Source: CAKZLS01 sp963701445
GTDB lineage: Bacteria > Pseudomonadota > Alphaproteobacteria > Rhodospirillales > Defluviicoccaceae
Length of the DNA: 64,000 nucleotides
Assembly (NCBI GenBank): GCA_963701445.1
Contig: CAVPAM010000050.1
Coordinates: 62,001-126,000, forward strand
Direction of reading: 5' to 3'
Positions 15,880-23,141 of this stretch are shown here, in pieces. Below the pieces are notes generated by a model. It had not been told where the DNA came from and did no database searches. It worked only from the letters and a program-made list of their open reading frames with translations. Within the stretch, counting starts at the first letter, position 1; every line of letters begins with the position of its first letter. Made by a program: the position numbers and the translations under genes.

Positions 15880-17037
15880 GTGAATAAGCGCACGGTTTTT
15901 CTTGTGTCGGTTCTCACGTGGTTGGGAGTGGTCGTGCTCACCTTGCTGTGGGAGTTCGCGGTGGAGGATTGGGTATCTCCGTTCTTGTTCCCCGACCACC
16001 AGGAAGAACCCCTGCGACAACGCTGGGAGTACGTTATAACCTCCTCGGTATTCGCGATGCTGGCCTTGATCGGCCCAACGATTTTGGCCCTCGAAACGAG
16101 CCGCCGGCGCAAAATGGCGGTGCGTGAGCTGAGAAACAGCGAAAGGCGTTTCCGGGACTTCGCTGAAACCGCCGCGGATTGGTTTTGGGAGACCGACTCG
16201 GACCTTCGCTTCAGTTATCTGTCGGAGCGTTTCTCCAACATCGTTGGCGTGCCTATTGATCAAGTCCTCGGCATGACGGCAACCCAGAGTATCCCGGGTC
16301 AGATCGTCGACGAAAAATCATTCGCATCGTATGTTGATTGCATAAGAACCCGCCAACCATTCGCGGCCTTCGAGTTTCAGTGGGCGCGGCCTGATGGCAA
16401 TATTCAAGTGTTGCGCATCTCCGGCCGGCCGGTATTTGACGAACATGGAAGGTTCAAGGGCTATCGGGGTTCCGGTTCCGATATCACCGAAGCGAAGCTC
16501 GAATTGCAGAGCATCGCCCATGATGCTTCACATGATGCGCTCACGGGGCTCTGCAACCGGCGCGAATTCGAGAAACGGCTCGATCGTGTCTTGGCGGGCG
16601 CAAAAAGGTCGGGCTCGCAACACGCACTTTGTTTCATCGATTTAGATCGGTTTAAACGGGTCAACGACGCGGCTGGCCATATCGCCGGCGACGAACTGTT
16701 AAGACAGGTCAAGGACATTCTTGCGGGAAAGTTCCGCGAACGGGATACCCTGGCCCGTCTCGGTGGTGATGAATTCGGCCTGTTACTCGAGCATTGCAAT
16801 CTGGATGAAGCCGTCGAGATAGGCAGAAAAATTGTCGAGACGTTTCAAGCCTATCGCTTCACCTGGGCTGAGACCAACTTCATCATTGGCGCGAGCGTCG
16901 GCGTGATCCCCGTTGCACCCGAGGCCGACAATATCGGCCAGCTCATGGCCGACGCCGACATGGCTTGCTACAGCGCAAAACGGCGCGGCCGGTCTCGTAT
17001 AGAGGTGTACAGACCGAAGCCGACGGCTCCAAATTAG
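15880..17037 (+). CDS. membrane PAS-GGDEF diguanylate cyclase
   Basis: 385 residues from a GTG at 15880 preceded by GAGAGGAAAT. Two hydrophobic segments (residues about 5-25 and 52-72) are followed by a PAS domain at about 85-210 (RFRDFAETAADWFWETDSDL...) and a GGDEF domain. The catalytic signature GGDEF is intact within RLGGDEFG. An RxxD inhibitory site (RERD) lies five residues before it, so product inhibition is expected. There is no EAL domain. It should make cyclic di-GMP in response to a signal sensed by the PAS or periplasmic part. No linked target gene is evident. Confidence 0.92.
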   Translation: MNKRTVFLVSVLTWLGVVVLTLLWEFAVEDWVSPFLFPDHQEEPLRQRWEYVITSSVFAMLALIGPTILALETSRRRKMAVRELRNSERRFRDFAETAADWFWETDSDLRFSYLSERFSNIVGVPIDQVLGMTATQSIPGQIVDEKSFASYVDCIRTRQPFAAFEFQWARPDGNIQVLRISGRPVFDEHGRFKGYRGSGSDITEAKLELQSIAHDASHDALTGLCNRREFEKRLDRVLAGAKRSGSQHALCFIDLDRFKRVNDAAGHIAGDELLRQVKDILAGKFRERDTLARLGGDEFGLLLEHCNLDEAVEIGRKIVETFQAYRFTWAETNFIIGASVGVIPVAPEADNIGQLMADADMACYSAKRRGRSRIEVYRPKPTAPN

Positions 17038-17349
17038 CCTCGACTGCCGCGGAGATTTTGTCTCGGGGGAGCGGGGTACGGGATTCCGGGGAAATGTTAT
17101 CTCATTTACATCCGTCCGGCAGACCTATGGGGCGCCCATGGCACGGCACGCGACGTCGCTGCAAGGAGTTCGGTAACATGTCCCCAGAAACTGAGTTGGA
17201 CCCGACCTTGCCTCTTCATTGGGCGGGCCACGCTCCACTTTAGCAGTCCGTTGACAAAGTGCATTGCGACCAACGATGATACAATATGCAGACGAAAATA
17301 CCCACATTTTCACACCATATTGGGCTTCTTTAACCGCGTCGGCAATTCG
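17038..17349. other. intergenic region, nothing recognised
   Basis: About 310 bp between the convergent GGDEF and BASS genes, with lower GC than its surroundings. No gene, strong terminator or repeat was identified. Confidence 0.4.
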
Positions 17350-18197
17350 TCAACGGGCTGTTATCACGGGGGTCTTGCGCTTGAGCAAGTAAGGGATGAT
17401 CGCCACGGTACTGACCAGCAACCACATGACGATAATGGCGATAATGGGTTCTTCTTCCGCCGGCAGCGCCGTGACCGCGATCACATAGGCGATCCCCGGG
17501 TGACGCTGGGCACTGCTAATTGCAAGAGCAGCCCTGATGCCCTTGTCCGCCCCCCGAACAGATGGCCGCCCAACAGCATGAAAGCAGTAAGCACGACGAC
17601 ACTGAGCAATCCGCCACTGATCGTCATCGCCCACACCTCTGGCAGGAGGACCGCCAGGATAATCACCATGCCGGTGGCAAGGATGATGCCGCCGATGCGG
17701 TCTATCCAGAGCGCCACGCGCTGGGTCTTGTTGCCCAGAAGCCAGGCAAGACCCATGCCCACGGCGAGCGGTAGGCCGATCGCTCTCATGAGCACAAAGA
17801 CGATCTCACCCATCGGATACCGAGTGCTGAAGTCGAAGATGCGCTCGCCAAGTGCCAGCATGATTGGTACCGCCGCGATCGAAACGAGAGCCGTGAAAAT
17901 CTGCAGGGCGAGCATCAGGTCGCCGTCGACGTTGGCTTTGGTTTCCGCCCTGAAGAGGATCGCCGCCATGGGAGCGACGGACAGCGCCAGAAGACTGGCA
18001 CGGATTGCCGGTTCCACTGGCAGGCTCCATGCCACCAGCAGAGCGCACGCTGGTACGAAGACGAACATGGCCAGCAAGGCGCGCACCCCGAGTATCGGAT
18101 TGCGGAACAAGAGCAGCATGTCGGCCGGCCGGGTGCGCATGCCGAGCGCCGCGATGACCATTGCGACGCCTACGTTAATGATCGGAAGTGCATACAT
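17350..18197 (-). CDS. bile acid:sodium symporter (BASS) family transporter, frameshifted
   Basis: About 282 residues across one frame break. The first frame (MYALPIINVGVAMVIAALGM...) covers most of the ten-helix BASS fold up to GHLFGG. The second frame continues DKGIRAALAISSAQRHPGIA and the last helix, ending LLKRKTPVITAR. The switch is in a C6 run at 17551-17556; one more base would give an uninterrupted reading (LFGGADKGIRAAL). Family members co-transport organic anions with sodium. It is downstream of the HlyD and DUF2955 genes on the same strand. Homopolymer error is likely. Confidence 0.8.
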
Positions 18198-18486
18198 CGC
18201 GCTCTCTCAGCCAACATTCCCCATTTGTCCTGTATTTCGCATCGTTACACCAGCACTCGATAAGCGAGAACTCACGGCTGTCCGTCGTCAGGGTTTTTGG
18301 AACATTTGGCGGCCTGAAAGAGCAGAGGCTCTGGTTCATCGGATGGGTGATGTTAGGCGGCGCGTTGGCGATGCTGCAAACGTGTTCGGCGGAATCAAAG
18401 CCCGCGAAGAAGAGCACGGTCGTGCGCAGTCCAATCATGGCATATGCCTCACGAAAATCTATGGCGTCGAAGATCGATTCCCTCAT
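18175..18486 (-). CDS. uncertain small ORF between the DUF2955 and BASS genes
   Basis: A 103-codon frame starting at the ATG at 18486, with AGGAG just upstream. It overlaps the BASS start by 23 bp. The predicted product is Cys-rich towards the end (CWCNDAKYR), resembles no family I know and lacks membrane segments. The position fits a small gene in the operon, but composition gives little support. Confidence 0.25.
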   Translation of the reverse strand: MRESIFDAIDFREAYAMIGLRTTVLFFAGFDSAEHVCSIANAPPNITHPMNQSLCSFRPPNVPKTLTTDSREFSLIECWCNDAKYRTNGECWLRERDVCTSDH

Positions 18487-18534
18487 GTTCTCCTGGCCCA
18501 AAGCGCCGGCGCGGGATCCACGAGGACGTGACGC
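18198..18534. other. gap within the export operon
   Basis: This 340-bp stretch separates the DUF2955 and BASS genes. Apart from the doubtful small frame at 18175-18486, nothing is recognised. Confidence 0.4.
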
Positions 18535-19569
18535 TTACTCAAGGCTCTGGCCCGCCCATCGGGTTTGCCACACCTGGCGAAAGTACTCGAGGACGGCAAA
18601 GGCAAATGTGACGAACACGGCAGCGATCCCTATCTGTACCAGCCGGTCCAGCACATTGACTGAGGCACTGACCTTCTCGGAGGCCAGCAGGCCCGAGAGC
18701 AAGATTGTGAAGGCAAAGCTACCGGTCGCCCATTCCGCGGCGGTGGGTTTATGGGAGAAGGTATTTAAGCCAAACAGATAGATCACGGCGAAGAACAATA
18801 CAATTGCGAGCGGCAGGAAGGGCGCCATCACCAGGATCTCGAACACCAACAGCGTGGCGATGCCGCCGTAGAAGAGCGTGGCCTTGAGGTAGGACAGCCC
18901 CATAGCGTGCGCGCCCGTGGTGCTCAACGAAAGCGGAAAGAGGGCGGTGTATAGCATGGTCAGGACATCGGTCCGGGAGAACGATAGGAAGATCACGAGC
19001 ATTGTTCCCGCCACCAGCGACATGTTGATGGCCATGACGTTGACCTCGCCGGGATTGCCGGTCCTATGAGTGGGCGGAGTCTGTTCCGGTGCAGGAATCA
19101 GGGTAAAGGCGAAGGTTGCGAACAGCCAGCCTACGAAGAAAGAGATTGTGAGGGAGTGTGCGGCGACATAGGCCAGTTCGGGCAGGAGATTGGTGAGCAC
19201 GGGAATAATCGTCGTGGCGATCAGGAGGGTAAACAGGATGATCTCGTTCATTTCCGTCGATAGGATTGCGCGGTAAACGAGGAAAATCACAAGGGAGAGG
19301 GTCAGCACGAGCACCGGAGGGAAGGCGAGCAGGGCTAGCGACAGGAAAAAGCCCGCCCAAATACTGCCGGCAGCCACCAGCATGGTCATGAAACCTTTGG
19401 CCAGCGGCATCGGGCGGGCCTGCTGCAGCAGGGCGATGGTTACAGCCACGGCGAGGAAGTTGATCGGCCAAGCCACGACCTGGGTCAGGGCGAACGCGGC
19501 TGTCGCGCCGACCGCGAAGCGAAGGGCACGGCGACGTTGCGGTTCGTATGACGGGGGAGCTGCGCTCAT
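18535..19569 (-). CDS. DUF2955 (FUSC-like) membrane protein
   Basis: 344 residues with ten or so hydrophobic segments in two halves joined by a soluble linker around PAPEQTPPTHRTGN. The opening LRFAVGATAAFALTQVVAWP resembles DUF2955/FUSC-type aromatic-acid exporter subunits. Such proteins work with a HlyD-type periplasmic adaptor, and one is encoded 40 bp upstream on the same strand. Efflux of small organic or aromatic compounds across the inner membrane is the likely role; the substrate is unknown. Confidence 0.8.
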   Translation of the reverse strand: MSAAPPSYEPQRRRALRFAVGATAAFALTQVVAWPINFLAVAVTIALLQQARPMPLAKGFMTMLVAAGSIWAGFFLSLALLAFPPVLVLTLSLVIFLVYRAILSTEMNEIILFTLLIATTIIPVLTNLLPELAYVAAHSLTISFFVGWLFATFAFTLIPAPEQTPPTHRTGNPGEVNVMAINMSLVAGTMLVIFLSFSRTDVLTMLYTALFPLSLSTTGAHAMGLSYLKATLFYGGIATLLVFEILVMAPFLPLAIVLFFAVIYLFGLNTFSHKPTAAEWATGSFAFTILLSGLLASEKVSASVNVLDRLVQIGIAAVFVTFAFAVLEYFRQVWQTRWAGQSLE

Positions 19570-19609
19570 TTCAGATGCCTTCGAGGCGCTTAAGCGATCA
19601 CCTGCGCGA

Positions 19610-20707
19610 TCAGTAGAGGTAGGAGGTCCAACTCACGATCCTGATCCAGCCCTTTGCGAGTGCGTTCCAGAAGGCGCTGTCGCCGGAGTAGACGGTGACA
19701 CTGACTTGGGAATTGTAGCGCAAGCCCTGGCCGCCGAGGTCGTCAGTCATCTCGTAGTCGGTCGGTTCGATGATGACCGAGAAGCGTTGTCGGTCGCGCA
19801 GCCAGCCGGTGGCCTTCGTCGCTGTCGGCAGCTCGCCGAGATCGATAGCCTTGCCCGTCGACACGCCCCAAGCAGTGCTCTTGACCTTGCCGGTATAGAC
19901 CCGACCGGGGAAGGCGTTGAAGACGATCTCAACCTTGTCGCCCGGAGAAACGTGGGCAAGGTTGTTCTCGGTCAGGAACGCCTCGATCCACATATCCTCC
20001 AGGGAAATCAGCGTCATCAGCGGCTGACCGGCATTGGCATAGGCGCCTACGGTAATCTTGAGACCGCCGACAATGCCATTGGACGGGGCAACGAGTACCG
20101 TCTTCTCAAGATCGAGCCGGGCATCGGTCAGCTTGGCAACGGCAAATCGCAGCCGTGGATTGTTGGCACCAGCCGCCCCGAGCTGCTCGCGCGCCCGCAC
20201 TAGCTCAAACTCGGCTGCTGAAACGGCCGCTTCTGCAGAGGATAAGGCGCTGCGCGCCTGATCTCCGCGTACGGGCGCGTAGATGCCCTTCTCTACCAAC
20301 ACGAAGATCCGCGAGGATAGCGCCCGAGCTTCCTCCAATTGGGCCTGCGCTTGGGCAAGCACAGCTGTTGCGGTCGACACCGAGGCCGTGGAGGCCCCAA
20401 CCGATTGCCCGGCGACTTCCAGTTCGGCCTCTGCAGCCTCGACGGCGTTTAGAAAGCGACTTCGCTCCAGCGCGAGGAGCGTCTGACCGGCTTCCACAGC
20501 CTGGTTCTTCTTGATCGGGATCTCGGCCACATATCCGGAGACCTCCGGCACCATCGCAACGACATAACCCTGCACGGTCGCGTTGTTGGTGTAGGGCGTC
20601 AGCCGGTCACTGACGACGTACCAAACAAAGACCAGCACGATTAACACCAGCAGCGTGGGAACCGTCCGCCCCGGGCGTTGCGGTGGGCGGTCGGTGTTGT
20701 CGGTCAA
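19610..20707 (-). CDS. HlyD-family membrane fusion protein
   Basis: About 365 residues from a TTG at 20707, chosen because family members start (M)TD..., followed by a single membrane helix TLLVLIVLVFVWYVVSDRL, and because AAGGGA precedes it. A longer GTG start at 20848 is possible. The lipoyl-like half motif VPEVSGYVAEIPIKKNQAVE is followed by an alpha-helical hairpin and then the second half (APSNGIVGGLKITVGAYANA). It is the periplasmic adaptor for the DUF2955 transporter at 18535-19569 and the first gene of this operon. Confidence 0.88.
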   Translation of the reverse strand: MTDNTDRPPQRPGRTVPTLLVLIVLVFVWYVVSDRLTPYTNNATVQGYVVAMVPEVSGYVAEIPIKKNQAVEAGQTLLALERSRFLNAVEAAEAELEVAGQSVGASTASVSTATAVLAQAQAQLEEARALSSRIFVLVEKGIYAPVRGDQARSALSSAEAAVSAAEFELVRAREQLGAAGANNPRLRFAVAKLTDARLDLEKTVLVAPSNGIVGGLKITVGAYANAGQPLMTLISLEDMWIEAFLTENNLAHVSPGDKVEIVFNAFPGRVYTGKVKSTAWGVSTGKAIDLGELPTATKATGWLRDRQRFSVIIEPTDYEMTDDLGGQGLRYNSQVSVTVYSGDSAFWNALAKGWIRIVSWTSYLY

Positions 20708-21397
20708 TTCATGCTTCCCTTTGCCGCCATCCGGCCCGCCTGCCTGCGCAGGGTATCTCCTGAAATTCCTTTTGACCGACATCCACCATTTGGCGAATTG
20801 GCCGGCAAGAAAATATCGCATACAAACACCATTAACCCGACATTCCACGGATGACGCCTCAAATCGGATGGGATATTAGCCGTCCTGGCCAAAGCTGAGA
20901 ACAATTCTTGCTATTTTCGGTTGACGGAACTGTTCGTCGGCCACCCAGCCGCCCCTGGAGGCCGGTTCTGACCTGATGTTGTCGCACCCGCCGAACATAC
21001 GTCTCCCTCCTTCGTCTCGTCTTTTCATCCGTTCAAACCACTACCAGGAGTCGATCGCGGCACGACTGCTCCTGGCTATAGCCGGGCATGCTGGCCCGGC
21101 GCCAACCACAACGGCGATACACTCGGCTGTGGACCCTCGCTCAGTTGGGTTAACGGCGGTCGGGTCTCGGATTATACCTCAAACTAATTTTTCCATGGCG
21201 CTCGGGGGAAGCCTCAGAAAGGCTTGGTACACCACTCTACGAGGTAGACGATCGAGCGATACGGAATGTCCGCGTCCCTACCGCCATCGGAACCCGGAAG
21301 TAGTTTTCAACCGAAAAATGCCACCAAGGCTCGATAGTCCGGGGTGCGTTTCGGGGGGACGGGACCGATCCCGCCCCCCCTTGGAAACGCGGGCCGG
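20708..21397. other. 690-bp intergenic region with a dld 3'-end remnant
   Basis: This gap contains the operon promoter region for the HlyD gene on the minus strand, a long stretch with no recognised gene, and the pseudogene fragment at 21211-21274 just before the lctP stop. Confidence 0.5.
21211..21274 (-). pseudogene. remnant of a D-lactate dehydrogenase 3' end
   Basis: On the minus strand it reads DIPYRSIVYLVEWCTKPF and stop, matching the C-terminus EIPYRSIVYLVDRCTKPL of the dehydrogenase at 23142-26003. At DNA level 56 of 64 bases agree with 23139-23202, in the same orientation. The two copies bracket lctP. No further upstream dld sequence is present. Confidence 0.88.
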
Positions 21398-23038
21398 TTA
21401 GGCGAGGAACACGCCGACGGCGGCGGCGATGATGCCGTAGATGATCATCGGGATGACCGTCCTCTTGATGACGTAGCCTTCCATGTTGAGGACGCCGAGG
21501 ATGGAGCAGACCGCGACCACGTTGTTGATGCAGACCATGTTGCCCATGGCGCCGCCCACCGACTGCATCGCGAGGATGAGCGTCGGGTTGAGGTCGAGGG
21601 TCTGGGCGATGGACAGCTGGATGCCGCCGAACATCAGGTTCGAAACGGTGTTCGAGCCGGAGAAGAAGGCTCCGATGGCGCCGAGATAGGAGGCGAAATA
21701 GGTCCAGCTATGCCCGAACAGATTGGCGAAGTACTCGCCGATGACGATCACCATGGCGTCCTCGCCGCCCGCTCTCATCAGGCTGACCATCACGAGAGCG
21801 CCGAGCAACGCGATGATCGGCTTCTTCATCCGATCGAAGGTCTCCGTCCAGACCTTGCGCACGACGGTGCCGTCGGCGTTGAAGGTGGCGAACGAGACCG
21901 CCGAGATCAGGAAGAACGGGATGAACGCGGGAATGTAGAGCGTGCTGAACGACCAGCCGGCGCTTGTGCCGAAAATGCCCGTCAGCTTGGCGACCAGGGC
22001 GGCGCTGAGGCTGAAATCGCCGAAGGATCCCAGCGACAGGGCGATCGACGGCTCGGTGGCGTTGATCAGCCCCTTCAGGCCCAGTTCCGGGATCCGGGTG
22101 ACGATCAGGACCAGCACCGTGCCCCAGATGGGAAACAGCGCCTTGACCAGCGAGCCCGATGTCACCAAAGCGGGCGCGGGAGCGCCGGACGCCAGGCTCG
22201 CGGAAGCGCTGGCCGCCGCGGCGTCATCGCTGTGTGCCTTCGAGAGGCCGATCCCGTATTTCGCGAACAGGACGGACAGCAGAAGGCCGATCATGCCGCC
22301 GACCAGCGAGGGGAACTCGTAGTTGAAATGCGCGATCGCGAGGTACGGCACGACACAGCTCAGAATGCTGAGGTAGACGAAGACGATGTTCGACCGGATC
22401 TCTTTCCACGAGGCGACGAAGGAGAGCGCGATCACCGGAATGACCAGCGCCGCGACGCTGTGGATGATGGCGGACTGGATGCCGATTTCCAGAATCTGCG
22501 CGGACGGCAGGTTCAACTGACCCAGGCCGAACCACGTGGGCGTGCCGACGGCGCCGAAGGTGACGGGAACCGAGTTCATCACCAATGCCAGGCAGGCGAC
22601 CGGCAGCGCGGGAAAACCGAGACCAATCAGGATCGGCGCCGCCAGAGCGGCCGGCGTGCCGAAGCCGCTCGCGCCCTCGATGAGGAAGGCGAAGGCCCAG
22701 CCGATGATCATCAACTGCGCCACGGGATTGGGGCTGACGGTGTTGAGCCAGGTTCGGACCGTATCCATGGCGCCGGTGTGCTCCATGGTCTTGAACAGCA
22801 AGATGGCGCCCCAGATGATGAAGATGGGAACGAGCGCGGTCAGCAATCCGGCGACCACGGTCGCGTTCGTGAGATTGGCGTCGCTCTTGAAGTAAATCAG
22901 GTTGACGAGATACACGAGACCGGCGGCAATCGGCAGCGCGATGTAGGATGGAACACTGTTTTTCTTCGTCATCATGAATATCAGAATGACGATCGGGGCG
23001 ATCGCCATAATGGCATTCAAGGTCATATTCTCGGACAT
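21398..23038 (-). CDS. lctP: L-lactate permease family transporter
   Basis: 546 residues, the usual length for the lactate permease family (LctP/LldP/GlcA), with about 12-14 membrane helices. Recognisable blocks include FLIEGASGFGTPAALAAPIL, GFPALPVACLALVMNSVPV, GAFFSGSNTVSNLMFG and MVCINNVVAVCSILG. It imports lactate or glycolate with protons. The ATG at 23038 has GAAGGGGA upstream. It lies 103 bp after the FAD/Fe-S dehydrogenase gene on the same strand, forming a lactate-use module with it, controlled by the divergent GntR gene. It is bracketed by 64-bp direct repeats of the dehydrogenase 3' end. Confidence 0.93.
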   Translation of the reverse strand: MSENMTLNAIMAIAPIVILIFMMTKKNSVPSYIALPIAAGLVYLVNLIYFKSDANLTNATVVAGLLTALVPIFIIWGAILLFKTMEHTGAMDTVRTWLNTVSPNPVAQLMIIGWAFAFLIEGASGFGTPAALAAPILIGLGFPALPVACLALVMNSVPVTFGAVGTPTWFGLGQLNLPSAQILEIGIQSAIIHSVAALVIPVIALSFVASWKEIRSNIVFVYLSILSCVVPYLAIAHFNYEFPSLVGGMIGLLLSVLFAKYGIGLSKAHSDDAAAASASASLASGAPAPALVTSGSLVKALFPIWGTVLVLIVTRIPELGLKGLINATEPSIALSLGSFGDFSLSAALVAKLTGIFGTSAGWSFSTLYIPAFIPFFLISAVSFATFNADGTVVRKVWTETFDRMKKPIIALLGALVMVSLMRAGGEDAMVIVIGEYFANLFGHSWTYFASYLGAIGAFFSGSNTVSNLMFGGIQLSIAQTLDLNPTLILAMQSVGGAMGNMVCINNVVAVCSILGVLNMEGYVIKRTVIPMIIYGIIAAAVGVFLA

Positions 23039-23141
23039 TTGTACGTCCCCTTCTCCATATTTCGACGCAAGTTGTGCACGTCAGGCTTTTCGCCTGTTAC
23101 TCTAATTTTAGGTCTTGGTTTCTAAAGTTTTCGCCTGGGCC

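Noticed and set aside
17125..17313. 62-codon minus-strand frame in the gap after the GGDEF gene
   Set aside because: No ribosome site, no similarity I recognise and lower GC than the genes around it.
21344..23125. A 593-codon plus-strand frame opposite lctP
   Set aside because: Low-complexity Asp/Arg/Gly-rich translation opposite a well-conserved permease.
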